DNA of 64,000 nt from positions 310,001-374,000 of the forward strand of contig CAVXNR010000006.1 of assembly GCA_963763095.1 (NCBI GenBank), given 5' to 3'. This document shows positions 1 to 8,892 of the stretch, piece after piece (position 1 is the first letter of the stretch; every line of letters starts with the position of its first letter). The position numbers were made by a program, and so were the translations under genes. The notes below the pieces were generated by a model, which was not told the DNA's origin, did no database searches, and saw only the letters and a program-made list of their open reading frames with translations. The stretch is from CAVUCH01 sp963763095. Its GTDB lineage: Bacteria > Acidobacteriota > Vicinamibacteria > Vicinamibacterales > JAENWD01.

Positions 1-687
1 CCGGTGGTGCCGCTCGAGGCGACCATCGCCATGGTCAACCTCGACATGGTGGGCCGACCTGCCGGGCGCGTGCTCGTCAGCGGGGTCGAGTCGGCACCAG
101 ACCTCGATGCCGACGTGAAGGCCGCCGGCAAAGGCAGGAAGGTCGGACTGAAGTCGTTCCGCGAGGGGGCAGGCGTAGGCTCGAGCGACGACACGTCGTT
201 CCTGGTCCGGAAGGTGCCGGCTATCGGCTTCTTCTCAGGCTTCCACGCCGACTACCATCGGCCGTCGGATGACCCGGACAAGATTGACGTGGCGGGCGCA
301 GCGGAGGTGGCGCGGATTGCCGTGTCGCTCGTGGAGCGCATTGCGAACCGGGCGGATCGGCCGGTGTTCGTCGAGCCGCCACCGCAGTCCCGGCACACGG
401 CATCAGGCGCCGGTGGGGGTTACGGCGCCTACTTCGGATCCGTACCGGACTTCGGGGAAGGCGAAAAGGGCGTGAAGTTCGCGGACGTTCGCGCCGGGAG
501 CCCGGCGCAGAAGGCAGGACTCCGGCGCGGGGACGTGCTGGTCTCGTTCGGAGGCGCGCCCATAGCCAACCTTCAGGACTTCACGTTCCAGCTGCGAAGC
601 CGGAAGGCTGGTGACGTAGTGAGCGTGACGGTGCTGCGGGACGGTCACGAAGTGACCGCCGATGTCACGCTCGGGACACGCCCATAG
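1..687 (+). CDS. M28-family zinc peptidase with C-terminal PDZ domain (5' truncated by window edge)
   Basis: The reading frame is open from base 1, so the N-terminus lies outside the window; 228 residues are visible. The first part carries the end of an M28 aminopeptidase-type domain: VNLDMVGR near residue 12, then SSDDTSFL and FHADYHRPSDD near residue 80, where the His is the usual last zinc ligand of the family. Residues about 145-227 form a PDZ domain (GVKFADVRAGSPAQKAGLRRGDVLVSFGG), a combination seen in secreted or periplasmic peptidases of Acidobacteria and related groups. The substrate is unknown. It converges with the sigma factor gene on the other strand. Confidence 0.85.
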   Translation, partial: PVVPLEATIAMVNLDMVGRPAGRVLVSGVESAPDLDADVKAAGKGRKVGLKSFREGAGVGSSDDTSFLVRKVPAIGFFSGFHADYHRPSDDPDKIDVAGAAEVARIAVSLVERIANRADRPVFVEPPPQSRHTASGAGGGYGAYFGSVPDFGEGEKGVKFADVRAGSPAQKAGLRRGDVLVSFGGAPIANLQDFTFQLRSRKAGDVVSVTVLRDGHEVTADVTLGTRP

Positions 688-761
688 TGAACCAGGGGGG
701 TGCCGGCGAAGTACTGCCTCGCCGACTTCCCCATCACGATGAATGGAACGTTCGCGTCCGC

Positions 762-1379
762 TCAGGCGGGCATCGGCCGATGCAGCGAGAGGCCCGTCGC
801 GAAGTCGGCGAGTCGCTTGCGGAGAATCAGGCGCCCGCGGTGCAGCCGCGACTTCAACGTCTGATCCTTCACGTTCAGCACGGCACTGGCTTCCTCTGTC
901 GTCAGCCCCTGGATGTCGCGCAGGACGACCGGCACGCGGTAGATCGGCGGCAGTTCCAGCACCGCCTTCATGAGCCGCCGCCGCATCTGGCTGCGCATCA
1001 TTTGCTCGTCGGCCAGCGAGGACCAGTCGGCCACTTCCCTGAACGCGGCTGATTCGCCGTTCGGGCTGGCGTCGAGGCTCTCGTCAGGAGCCTCGCTCGC
1101 GCGCGCGGCTCTGGCGTTGCGCAGCCTCGACATGGCGGTGTTGAAGGTGATCCGGTAGATCCACGACGAAAGCGCCGAATCGCCCCTGAACGCGTCGATC
1201 TTGCGGACGACCTTCAGCAGCACGTCCTGGGCCACCTCTTCCGCGTCCTCCCGGTTCTTGGTGTATCGAAGCGCCAGCTGGAAGATCTTGGTGCCGTAGG
1301 TCGACGCAAGCTCCGCTACCGCCAGCTGATCCCCTGCTCGCAACCGTTCGATGAGTCGTTCTTCCCGTGCGTCACGCAT
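762..1379 (-). CDS. ECF-type RNA polymerase sigma-70 factor
   Basis: A 205-residue protein with sigma region 2 (AELASTYGTKIFQLALRYT, then EDAEEVAQDVLLKV and SSWIYRITFNTAMSRLR) and region 4 (LELPPIYRVPVVLRDIQGL, then EEASAVLNVKDQTLKSRLHR). These are the two domains of extracytoplasmic-function sigma factors. An upstream in-frame start at 1457 exists, but the ATG at 1379 gives the normal family N-terminus (MRDAREERLIERLRAGD). No anti-sigma gene follows: the gene ends 75 bp from the convergent peptidase gene. How its activity is held in check is therefore not visible. The upstream spacer holds a tandem 17-bp repeat. Confidence 0.9.
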   Translation of the reverse strand: MRDAREERLIERLRAGDQLAVAELASTYGTKIFQLALRYTKNREDAEEVAQDVLLKVVRKIDAFRGDSALSSWIYRITFNTAMSRLRNARAARASEAPDESLDASPNGESAAFREVADWSSLADEQMMRSQMRRRLMKAVLELPPIYRVPVVLRDIQGLTTEEASAVLNVKDQTLKSRLHRGRLILRKRLADFATGLSLHRPMPA

Positions 1380-1512
1380 TGGTGGTGTTTGCCTCTCGTG
1401 TCTGTAAGAACACGAGAAGCCACGGGAATATTCCGGACGACGATGCTCTCTTGGCAAGCGACTACGACTCAGCTACTTAGCGACGGCAACGATGCCGCTG
1501 GGAACTGAGAAT

Positions 1513-1548
1513 GAGATCGGGAGGTGTTTAGGAGATCGGGAGGTGTTT
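1513..1548. repeat. 17-bp direct repeat upstream of ECF sigma gene
   Basis: The sequence gagatcgggaggtgttt occurs at 1513-1529 and again at 1532-1548, separated by 2 bp. It lies in the 206-bp spacer between the lipB stop and the sigma factor start, 134-169 bp upstream of the latter. It could be a regulator-binding site or a local duplication; no -35/-10 pair was assigned. Confidence 0.6.
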
Positions 1549-1585
1549 CACTTCGTCGGATCCGCCGAGCGGGGGAACACATCGT

Positions 1586-2275
1586 TCACCTGGGTGCCGA
1601 GGTGCCACCATCTTGCGCCGCGCGCCCGAACACCTCACAGAATCGCAAGATGAAGACATCCCCGACCTCAGGCAACGGGACAGAACGCCCGAGCAGGGCC
1701 TCGAGCGACGTCACGCCGTGGTCGGCAATTCCGCAGGGGACGATCAGACGGAAGAAATCGAGGTCCGTGTTCACGTTGAACGCAAACCCGTGGCTGGTGA
1801 CCCAGCGCGAAATGCGGACGCCGATGGCGCCTATCTTCTCGGGCCCGCGCGGTGTGTCGGCCCACGCGCCCGAGAGGCCGTTGAGACGCCGGGCCGTCAC
1901 GCCGAAATCCGCGCACACGCGGATCATCAGCTCCTCGAGGTCCCGCACGTACGCGTGCACGTCGCACCGATCCGGCTTGAGGTCGATCACAGGGTAGCCC
2001 ACGAGCTGCCCCGGGCCGTGGTAGGTCACGTCGCCACCGCGCCCCGTTTCGTGCACCTCGACGCCGCTGGCCGCCAGCACCTCCGGCGACGCGACGATGT
2101 GCGAGCGGGCGCTGTCCGTTTTCACGCCGAGCGTGATGACGTGCGGGTGCTCGAGCAGGAGAAGGACGTCCGGGATCCGGCCCGCCTTCCGATCCTCGAC
2201 GAGTGCGCGCTGTAGCGCGAGCCCCTCACCGTAGGACACGACGCCGAGCCGTCGCACTTCGATAGGCTGGAGCAT
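1586..2275 (-). CDS. lipB: Octanoyl-[ACP]:protein N-octanoyltransferase
   Basis: A 229-residue LipB. It moves octanoate from acyl carrier protein to the lipoyl lysine of 2-oxoacid dehydrogenase E2 subunits and GcvH, the first step of lipoate assembly in the cytosol. The signature RGGDVTYHGPGQ lies at 79-90, the catalytic Lys at about 147 (EKIGAIGVRIS) and the catalytic Cys at about 181 (PCGIADHGVTSLE). The ATG at 2275 gives the family's usual N-terminus; a longer frame to 2338 looks like read-through of the spacer. Its position close to the E1/E2/E3 operon fits, since the E2 encoded at 3848-5218 needs this modification. No lipA is in the window. Confidence 0.96.
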   Translation of the reverse strand: MLQPIEVRRLGVVSYGEGLALQRALVEDRKAGRIPDVLLLLEHPHVITLGVKTDSARSHIVASPEVLAASGVEVHETGRGGDVTYHGPGQLVGYPVIDLKPDRCDVHAYVRDLEELMIRVCADFGVTARRLNGLSGAWADTPRGPEKIGAIGVRISRWVTSHGFAFNVNTDLDFFRLIVPCGIADHGVTSLEALLGRSVPLPEVGDVFILRFCEVFGRAAQDGGTSAPR

Positions 2276-2352
2276 GACCGGAGTATTGTTCCGCGTAGCG
2301 CCTTCCAGTGCCGCCCGCCGCCAGCTGCCAGCCGCCAAGCAACCACGTCAGC

Positions 2353-2754
2353 CTACAACGTGATCACCTGATCCGGAGGATTTCCCCCGAGCGCCGCGTA
2401 GAGATCGGGGAAGCAGCCGACTTGCACGCCCGCGACCGTGTCCTTCACCCGGCACTCGCCTGGTTGCGTGCGTCCACGGCCCTGACGGTCGCACCAGCGC
2501 GGCTCACCCTCCGCAAGCCCGCGTTCGAGCGCACACATGTCGCAGATCATGAGGAGCATGCCCTTCTGCTCCGCCACGCGCGCGAGCCGCTCGCCGAGCG
2601 GATCGCCCCGTCGCAACGCGAACACGTTGTCGTCGAAGAAGAACATGCCGGCAACCTCGACGCCGTGGGTGCCTGCCTCGAGCTGGGGCAGGATCATCTG
2701 GCCGAGTTTGTAGCTGGCCGAGCGGGGGCTGACGAACACGTAAGCAACGGTCAT
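2353..2754 (-). CDS. DsrE-related (SaoD-like) protein
   Basis: A 133-residue protein starting MTVAYVFVSPRSASYKLGQM, with features of the DsrE/DsrF sulfur-relay superfamily: an N-terminal beta strand and helix, then a conserved cysteine segment MICDMCALERG (Cys71, Cys74). Further cysteines are at 88, 101 and 114, and the C-terminus is GCFPDLYAALGGNPPDQVIT. From memory this pattern matches small proteins annotated as SaoD-type DsrE relatives, thought to handle persulfide sulfur. No other sulfur genes are adjacent. It lies 77 bp upstream of lipB on the same strand; a role in sulfur supply for lipoate is possible but unproven. Confidence 0.65.
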   Translation of the reverse strand: MTVAYVFVSPRSASYKLGQMILPQLEAGTHGVEVAGMFFFDDNVFALRRGDPLGERLARVAEQKGMLLMICDMCALERGLAEGEPRWCDRQGRGRTQPGECRVKDTVAGVQVGCFPDLYAALGGNPPDQVITL

Positions 2755-2928
2755 GTCGGCACCCTAGCAGGCTTTCGGCCCGATCCAGAACGGCCGGCGA
2801 TCAACGTGTTAGGTAACTTCGTAAACTCTCCGGTCCCCTGATGGGCGAAGTGTCCGGTCCAGGGTCAAACTGACCATTACCGACGTGCCGGATCGATCGC
2901 GCAGCGTGAGTTCGTCGAGAATGGTCGG

Positions 2929-3888
2929 ATGCGTGTCGCGCCTCCGCCGGGACAACTGATCGATCTCGGCAGCCACAGGCTGCACCTGCACTGCCAGGGT
3001 GCGGGCGATCCGGCCGTCGTGTTCGACGCGGCACTCGGCGCATCATCCCTGAGCTGGACCTACGTTCTGCCGGAGGTGGCCTCGTTCGTCCGCGCCTGTG
3101 CGGTGGATCGCGCGGGCTTTGCGTGGAGCGATGCAGGGCCGCTGCCGCGCACGACGCCGCGCATCGTGGAGGAACTGCGAACGGTGCTCGCCTCCGCCCG
3201 CATCCCACCGCCGTATGTGCTGGTAGGGCACTCGTTCGGCGGTCTCACCGCGCGCCTGTTCCTGCATCGGCACCCCGAGGATGTCGCCGGCCTGGTGCTG
3301 CTCGATCCGGCATATCCCGAGGACTGGACGCCGCCCTCGCCCGCACTCGGAGCACTCGTCCGCCGGGGCGCACAGCTGTGCCGCTACGGGCGTCTCGCCG
3401 CACGCTTCGGCATCACGGGACTGGTCGCCGGGCTCGCTCGCGCCGGCGCGCCAGGCGGCGCACGCGTGACCGCGTTTCTCGCGAGCCGGGGCGCGCTGCG
3501 GCGCGTGGACGAGGAAGTGATGGCGCCAGCTGCCAAGCTGCCAGCGGACGTGCGCGCGATCGCACAGCGATTCTGGACGCAGGCCAAGTTCTTCGAAGCC
3601 CTCGGCAGCCAGATCGAGTCGATCGGGGTCAGCGCCGCCGCGATCCCCGTGGGCCAGGATTTCGGAGACGTGCCACTGGTCGTCGTCTCGGGCGAGACGA
3701 ATTCGGATGCGGGACAGCTGGGCCGGCAGGCGCGGCTTGCGGCGCGCTCTACGCGCGGGCACCACGTGGTCGCGAAGGGCAGCGGCCACTGGATTCCGCT
3801 CGATCGGCCCGACGTCGTGGTCGAGGCGATCCGCCAGGTTGTCGCAGCTACACGCCCGCGGGGTCGAACTGCTCCAACTGACCTTTGA
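2929..3888 (+). CDS. Alpha/beta hydrolase
   Basis: A 319-residue alpha/beta-hydrolase fold protein. The nucleophile elbow GHSFGG puts the catalytic Ser at residue 102; the oxyanion/strand segment (VVFDAALGASSLSW) is near residue 30, and a C-terminal GSGHWIPLDRPD supplies the catalytic His. There is no signal peptide. The family ranges over esterases, lipases and haloperoxidase-like enzymes, and the substrate cannot be read from sequence. Its 3' end overlaps the convergent E2 gene by 41 bp. Confidence 0.85.
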   Translation: MRVAPPPGQLIDLGSHRLHLHCQGAGDPAVVFDAALGASSLSWTYVLPEVASFVRACAVDRAGFAWSDAGPLPRTTPRIVEELRTVLASARIPPPYVLVGHSFGGLTARLFLHRHPEDVAGLVLLDPAYPEDWTPPSPALGALVRRGAQLCRYGRLAARFGITGLVAGLARAGAPGGARVTAFLASRGALRRVDEEVMAPAAKLPADVRAIAQRFWTQAKFFEALGSQIESIGVSAAAIPVGQDFGDVPLVVVSGETNSDAGQLGRQARLAARSTRGHHVVAKGSGHWIPLDRPDVVVEAIRQVVAATRPRGRTAPTDL

Positions 3889-5218
3889 TGCGGGTCATGA
3901 ACCGATCCGCCACGGCGCCGTCAATCAATCGGTGATCGAACCCGAGTGCCAGATATCCCATCGGCCTGATCGCAATCGCATCGTCGATCACAACAGCGCG
4001 TTTCTCGATGGCGCCCACGCCAAGGATTGCCACCTGCGGCTGATTGATGATGGGCAAACCGAACTGGGCGCCGAAGTTGCCGGGGTTCGTGATCGTGAAG
4101 GTCCCGCCCTGCACGTCCTCGGGCTTCAGGCTCTTGGCACGCGCGCGGTTGGCGAGGTCGGCAATCGCGCGGCTCAGGCCCAGCAGGTTCTTTTCGTCTG
4201 CATTCTTCAGCACGGGCACGATGAGCCCCCAGTCGAGCGCCACCGCAATCCCGATGTTGATCTCCTTCTTGTAGACGACGTTGTCACCGTCGACGGACGC
4301 ATTGACGATGGGCACAGCCCGGAGTGCATCCACCACCGCTTTGGTGATGAACGACATGTACGTGAGCTTCACACCTGCGCGCTCGTACTCCGCCTTCTTC
4401 TCATCACGCAGCTGCGCGACGCGCGAGAAGTTCACCTCGAACACCGAGTGCACGTGCGCGGAAGTGCGCCGGCTCACGATCATGTGCTCGGCAATCTTGC
4501 GGCGCATCACCGTCATCGGCACGACTTCCACCGACGCACCATCCCTGAATGCAGGGGTGTATCCGTCCGACGGGCTCACCGATGCGCCCGGTGTGGTGGA
4601 AGGCGCCACGGCAGCCCCGTGCTCGATGAAACCGAGGATGTCGTGCTTCGTCACCCGCCCACCCAGGCCCGAGCCCTGGAGACCGCGAATGTCGATCCGA
4701 TGCTCCTTCGCGATCTTCCGCACCAGCGGCGACGACTTGGCGCGGCGCTGCTCGTCCTTCGACAGAACGCCCTCGCCGTTCGCCGACCGTTCCATGCCGG
4801 GTGCGGGCGCAGCGACCGGACGTCCTGGCCGCTTGGCGGAGGCGGCCGGCGCGTCGGATTCAGCCGCCACGCTCCGCGGCGACGGTGAGCCATCAGGCTG
4901 CGGCTGCGGCGCAGTCACGGGCGGAGAGGCGGCGGCACGAGCGTCCGGGGAGGTCTCCGGACCGGCGGGGCGCGCCTCGCCTTCCGCTCCAATCGTCGCG
5001 ACGACGCTGTTGACGGCAACCGTTTCACCCTCCTTGACCTTGATCTCCGCGAGCACGCCAGCGGCCGGCGACGGGATCTCGGCATCCACCTTGTCCGTCG
5101 ATATCTCGAACAGCGGCTCGTCACGATCGACCGCGTCTCCAACCTTCTTGATCCAGCGGACGATCGTGCCCTCGGCAATCGACTCGCCCATCTGCGGCAT
5201 CAACACTGGCGTGGACAT
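3848..5218 (-). CDS. Dihydrolipoamide acyltransferase (E2) of a 2-oxoacid dehydrogenase complex
   Basis: A 456-residue E2 core protein. An N-terminal lipoyl domain (1-80) has the lipoylated Lys at 43 in ISTDKVDAEIPSP. A long Ala/Pro-rich linker (85-160) follows, then the E3/E1-binding domain (162-196, SPLVRKIAKEHRIDIRGLQG) and the catalytic acyltransferase domain (about 235-456) with HRLIDG (His429, Asp433). Only one lipoyl domain is present. It is last in the E3-E1alpha-E1beta-E2 operon. The operon type fits a branched-chain 2-oxoacid or pyruvate dehydrogenase; the catalytic motif HRLIDG does not discriminate between them. Confidence 0.95.
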   Translation of the reverse strand: MSTPVLMPQMGESIAEGTIVRWIKKVGDAVDRDEPLFEISTDKVDAEIPSPAAGVLAEIKVKEGETVAVNSVVATIGAEGEARPAGPETSPDARAAASPPVTAPQPQPDGSPSPRSVAAESDAPAASAKRPGRPVAAPAPGMERSANGEGVLSKDEQRRAKSSPLVRKIAKEHRIDIRGLQGSGLGGRVTKHDILGFIEHGAAVAPSTTPGASVSPSDGYTPAFRDGASVEVVPMTVMRRKIAEHMIVSRRTSAHVHSVFEVNFSRVAQLRDEKKAEYERAGVKLTYMSFITKAVVDALRAVPIVNASVDGDNVVYKKEINIGIAVALDWGLIVPVLKNADEKNLLGLSRAIADLANRARAKSLKPEDVQGGTFTITNPGNFGAQFGLPIINQPQVAILGVGAIEKRAVVIDDAIAIRPMGYLALGFDHRLIDGAVADRFMTRIKGQLEQFDPAGV

Positions 5219-5234
5219 CGGTGATCCTTCTCGA

Positions 5235-5262
5235 CTTCAGGCTTCAGGCTTCGGGCTGCGGG
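5235..5262. repeat. Heptanucleotide repeat, unit cttcagg
   Basis: Four consecutive 7-bp units (cttcagg, cttcagg, cttcggg, ctgcggg) lie in the spacer between the E1beta stop and the E2 start. It is one of at least eight spacers in this window built on a 7-bp period, each from a different unit. Confidence 0.75.
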
Positions 5263-5303
5263 CCTGGCGGGCTCCGCTGGCCATCAACGCTCGCACGCGA
5301 ATT

Positions 5304-6275
5304 CTAGTATTCCGCCAATCGCCTCGCGGCTGCCACCACGCGGGCGGCGTCCGGCAGGAAGGCGGCTTCGAGCGGGGGGCTGTACGGCACGGTCGTGTCG
5401 AGCGAGGCCAGCCGTGTCACGGGAGCGTCGAGGTACTCGAACGCCTCCTCGGCAATCGTAGCCGCGATCTCCCCACCGATGCCGCCCGTCCGGGGCGCCT
5501 CGTGGAGGATCAGCGCCCGGCTCGTCTTCGCGATCGACGCGAGCACGGTTTCCTTGTCGAGAGGCGCCAGCGTGCGCAGATCGACCACCTCGGCTTCGAT
5601 CCCGGCCGAGGCCAGCTGCTCCGCGGCGTCGAGTGCCACGTGAACCATGGCCCCGAACGTGACGATCGACAGATGCGTGCCCACACGCCGTATGGCCGCC
5701 TTCCCGATTGGGACGATGTAATCGTCGGCGGGCACGTCATCCTTGATGCGACGGTACAGGAACTTGTGCTCGAGGAAGAGCACGGGATCATCGTCGCGGA
5801 TGGCAGCCTTGATCAGGCCCTTCGCATCGTGGGCCGTCGAGGGCTCCACGATCTTCAGCCCCGGCGTGTTGAGGTAGCTTGCTTCCGGGTTTGCCGAGTG
5901 GAACGGGCCGCCTCCCACACCGCCGCCACACGGCCCACGGACCACCAGAGGGACCCCCGCACCGCAGCGATAGCGGCTCCGCGCGGCGAAGTTGGTGAAG
6001 ATGTTGAAGCCGCACGCGAGGAAGTCGATGAACTGCATCTCCGCCACCGGCCGCATGCCCGCGTACGCGGCGCCAATCGCCGCGCCGATGATCGCCGTTT
6101 CGGAGATGGGTGTGTCGATGACGCGCTCGCGCCCGAAGCGTTCCATCAGGCCCTCGGTGACCTTGAAGGCACCGCCGTAGGCGCCGACATCCTCACCGAT
6201 GATGAACACGCGTGGGTCCCGGGCCATTTCCTCGCCGAGGCCCTGGCGGATCGCCTCGAGATAGGTGGCCTGCAT
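5304..6275 (-). CDS. 2-oxoacid dehydrogenase E1 component, beta subunit
   Basis: A 323-residue transketolase-like beta subunit that, with E1alpha, decarboxylates the 2-oxoacid and acylates the lipoyl group of E2. Family motifs include GEDVGAYGGAFKVTEGL near residue 28, ERVIDTPISETAIIGAAIGA near 50 and RGPCGGGVGGGPFHS near 110, plus the C-terminal domain segment LRTLAPLDKETVLASI. The ATG at 6275 is chosen because it is fused to the upstream stop: E1alpha ends TGA and E1beta begins ATG sharing one base (TGATG), a sign of translational coupling for 1:1 subunits. Confidence 0.95.
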   Translation of the reverse strand: MQATYLEAIRQGLGEEMARDPRVFIIGEDVGAYGGAFKVTEGLMERFGRERVIDTPISETAIIGAAIGAAYAGMRPVAEMQFIDFLACGFNIFTNFAARSRYRCGAGVPLVVRGPCGGGVGGGPFHSANPEASYLNTPGLKIVEPSTAHDAKGLIKAAIRDDDPVLFLEHKFLYRRIKDDVPADDYIVPIGKAAIRRVGTHLSIVTFGAMVHVALDAAEQLASAGIEAEVVDLRTLAPLDKETVLASIAKTSRALILHEAPRTGGIGGEIAATIAEEAFEYLDAPVTRLASLDTTVPYSPPLEAAFLPDAARVVAAARRLAEY

Positions 6276-7309
6276 CAGGCCTCGGCGAACGGTGACTTGA
6301 CGATCTCGAGCCGGGGTACGACGACCAGTTCGTCGCCGGCCCACACACCGCGACCGGCGTCGGCGGGGTCAGGCATGGGCGACGCCTCGGCCAGCTGTGC
6401 CTCCTCTTCGGCATACCCGTGCGTCATCCCGTCGATATCGTCCATCTCGGCGCCGCTGGCGACGCCCTCGGACAGCAGCCAGCCCCGGTAGCGCGCCAGC
6501 GGATCGCGTTCGCGCCACTCGTCCAGCAGTGCCCGTGGCACGTAGCGGCCGTCGTCGTGCTCGGCGTGCCCCTTCATGCGCATCACGTCGACCCCGATGA
6601 GCGTCGGGCCCTCGCCCGCGCGCGCACGGTCGACTGCACGCCGCGCCGAGTCGTACACGGCAAGCACGTCGGTCCCGTCAATCATCTCGTGGGGAATCCC
6701 ATACGCCTCCGCACGCCGATCGATGCGGGCGATGGCCATCTGTTCGGAGATCGGGGTGGAGTAGGCAAACTTGTTGTCTTCGGCGATGAGCACCAGCGGC
6801 AGCCTCTGCACGGCCGCGAAGTTCAGGCCCTCATGGAACGCGCCGGTGCTCGTGCCGCCGTCGCCTATGTACGTCATCGTGACGATTTGCCTTCCCTGCA
6901 TACGTGCGCCGAGCCCGAAGCCTGCCATCACCGGGATGAGATCGCCCAGCATGCTGATGGGACCTATCAGCGTCCGCTCGCCGCTGCCCGGCGAGGGCAT
7001 GTGAGAGAAGTGCACGTTCAGGTCGCGCCCACGCGTCGGCGAGATGGCGCGGGCCATGTACTGCGCGAAGATGTCGCGCGGCCGCACTCCAAGCGCCACG
7101 ATCGAACCGAGGTTGCGGATCAGGGGAGCGAGCGCGTCTTCCGGACCAAGCGCGTATGCCGAGGCCACGGACTCGCCCTCCTGACCAAGGCTCCGATAGA
7201 GCCCGCCCACCACCTTCGATTGGCGATACAGCAGCACCAACCGCTCCTCGATGTCCCGCGTGAGGCGGATGTAGTAGTAGAGATCCAGGAGTTGCGGACG
7301 GGGGAGCAT
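6275..7309 (-). CDS. 2-oxoacid dehydrogenase E1 component, alpha subunit
   Basis: A 344-residue thiamin-diphosphate enzyme subunit. The TPP motif begins GDGG at 149 and runs through TSTGAFHEGLNFAAV to EDNKFAYSTP around 177-186. An active-site loop MRMKGHAEHDD lies near residue 247. It pairs with the overlapping E1beta. The sequence is closer in outline to pyruvate/acetoin/branched-chain-type E1alpha than to the single-chain E1 of 2-oxoglutarate dehydrogenase. The start ATG follows the lpd stop by 111 bp, a spacer filled with a heptad repeat. Confidence 0.94.
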   Translation of the reverse strand: MLPRPQLLDLYYYIRLTRDIEERLVLLYRQSKVVGGLYRSLGQEGESVASAYALGPEDALAPLIRNLGSIVALGVRPRDIFAQYMARAISPTRGRDLNVHFSHMPSPGSGERTLIGPISMLGDLIPVMAGFGLGARMQGRQIVTMTYIGDGGTSTGAFHEGLNFAAVQRLPLVLIAEDNKFAYSTPISEQMAIARIDRRAEAYGIPHEMIDGTDVLAVYDSARRAVDRARAGEGPTLIGVDVMRMKGHAEHDDGRYVPRALLDEWRERDPLARYRGWLLSEGVASGAEMDDIDGMTHGYAEEEAQLAEASPMPDPADAGRGVWAGDELVVVPRLEIVKSPFAEA

Positions 7310-7314
7310 TTTCA

Positions 7315-7413
7315 GGCTGCGGGCTGCAGGCCGCAGCCTCCAGGCCCGTCGGGCTGCAGGCCAAAGTCCGGGCCAGACTGTGTCTGCAGCCTGCGGCCTG
7401 ACGCCTGCAGCCC
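7315..7413. repeat. Heptanucleotide repeat pair, units ggctgca / cctgcag, inverted
   Basis: This repeat fills the spacer between lpd and E1alpha. The left arm (7315-7349) is made of units such as ggctgcg, ggctgca and ggccgca; the right arm (7383-7410) of tctgcag, cctgcgg, cctgacg and cctgcag. The arms are largely complementary, so the transcript could fold into a long stem inside the operon. Confidence 0.75.
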
Positions 7414-7420
7414 GGAGACG

Positions 7421-8836
7421 TCACACATGTATCGCCGCGCCGTGCGCTGCGTGCGCCGCCTCGCCCACAGCCTCGGACATCGTCGGGTGCGCGTGAATCG
7501 TGCGGATGAGCTCTTCGACGGTGCACTCGAGCCGCAACGCGAGCACCGCCTCGGCGACGAGCTCCGTCGCGCGGGGACCGATGATGTGGACGCCGAGCAC
7601 CTCGTCGTACCTGGTGTCGGCCACGATCTTCACGAACCCCTCGGTCTCGTTCGCCATCCGTGCGCGGCCGAGCACGCTGAAGGGGAAGCTGCCGATGCGC
7701 ACGTCGTAGCCGCGCTCGCGCGCCGTAGCCTCCGTCAGCCCTACACTGCCGATCTCCGGATCGCAGTAGGTGCAGCCGGGCACGTGATCGTAGTTGATCG
7801 GCCGCACGTCTTCGCCGGTGAGCCGCTCTGCCACGAGGATGCCCTCAGCGGACGAGACGTGCGCGAGTTGCGGGTGGGGCGCCCCATTGACCGTGATCAC
7901 ATCGCCGATGGCGGAGATGCCAGGCACGTTCGTCCGATACAGGTCGTCGACGACCACGTAGCCGCGTTCCAGGACAAGGCCAACATCCCCGGCCCCGAGC
8001 CCGTCGGTGACGGGGCCACGCCCGGTCGCCATCAGCAGGTAGTCGGCCGTGAACGACTGGGTCTTGCCGCCGGACAAGTCGGCCTCGATCTCCACCGAGT
8101 CACCGTTGACCCGCGCCGCCGTGACCCTGGCGCCCGTATGCGCGGTGATTCCCTGCTTCCTGAACGACTTCTGCAGCTCCGCCGACACGGCCTCATCTTC
8201 GACGGGCACCAGGCGCGGGAGCAGCTCGAGAATGGTGACCTTCGTGCCGAAGCGGTTGAAGATCGAGCCGAACTCCACACCCACCGCACCGCTGCCGAGA
8301 ATCACCATCGATTTCGGGATTTCCTTCAGGTGAATGGCTTCGTCGCTCGTGATGATCCGGCGTCGATCGATCTCTATCCCCGGGACGCCAAGCGGCTGCG
8401 AGCCGGTCGCGACGACGAGCTCCTTCGCCTGCAGCTCCTGCTCCTCCTCACCGGTCACGGCGACCTTGCCGTTGCCGAGCAGGCGCGCAGTCCCCTTGAC
8501 CCACGTAATCCCGTTCTTCTTGAACAGGTACTCGATCCCCTTCGTCAGGCCGTTGACGATCTTGTCCTTCCGCGCGTGCACCTTGGCCACGTCGATGGAT
8601 GGCGCGCCACCGTCGAGCACGATGCCCCACTCGTTCGACTGCTGCACGATCTTGTAGGCGTGCGCGTGCTCGAGCAACGCCTTCGTGGGGATGCATCCCC
8701 AGATCAGGCATGTTCCCCCGAGCGCCTTCTGGCGTTCGACGACGGCGGTCTTCAGTCCAAGCTGCGCGGCCCGGATGGCGGCCACGTAACCGCCGGTGCC
8801 GGAGCCCACCACGACGAGGTCGAACGCTTGTGCCAC
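7421..8836 (-). CDS. lpdA: Dihydrolipoamide dehydrogenase (E3)
   Basis: A 471-residue FAD flavoprotein that reoxidises dihydrolipoamide on E2 with NAD+. The N-terminal FAD motif is VVVGSGTGGYVAAIRAAQLG; the redox-active disulfide lies in GGTCLIWGCIPTKA (Cys43, Cys48). The NAD-binding Rossmann segment is VILGSGAVGVEFGSIF, and the C-terminal catalytic His/Glu pair is in HAHPTMSE (His450, Glu455). All catalytic residues are present and the length is typical. It is the first gene of the complex operon. Confidence 0.97.
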   Translation of the reverse strand: MAQAFDLVVVGSGTGGYVAAIRAAQLGLKTAVVERQKALGGTCLIWGCIPTKALLEHAHAYKIVQQSNEWGIVLDGGAPSIDVAKVHARKDKIVNGLTKGIEYLFKKNGITWVKGTARLLGNGKVAVTGEEEQELQAKELVVATGSQPLGVPGIEIDRRRIITSDEAIHLKEIPKSMVILGSGAVGVEFGSIFNRFGTKVTILELLPRLVPVEDEAVSAELQKSFRKQGITAHTGARVTAARVNGDSVEIEADLSGGKTQSFTADYLLMATGRGPVTDGLGAGDVGLVLERGYVVVDDLYRTNVPGISAIGDVITVNGAPHPQLAHVSSAEGILVAERLTGEDVRPINYDHVPGCTYCDPEIGSVGLTEATARERGYDVRIGSFPFSVLGRARMANETEGFVKIVADTRYDEVLGVHIIGPRATELVAEAVLALRLECTVEELIRTIHAHPTMSEAVGEAAHAAHGAAIHV

Positions 8837-8892
8837 AACATGCTCCCGACGAGACGGCGAACGGATCCTTTTGAGAAGGGGTGCTCTTGTGC

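Noticed and set aside
4281..6491. 736-codon plus-strand open frame opposite E2/E1beta
   Set aside because: Antisense shadow of well-supported genes; low-complexity Ser/Arg text.
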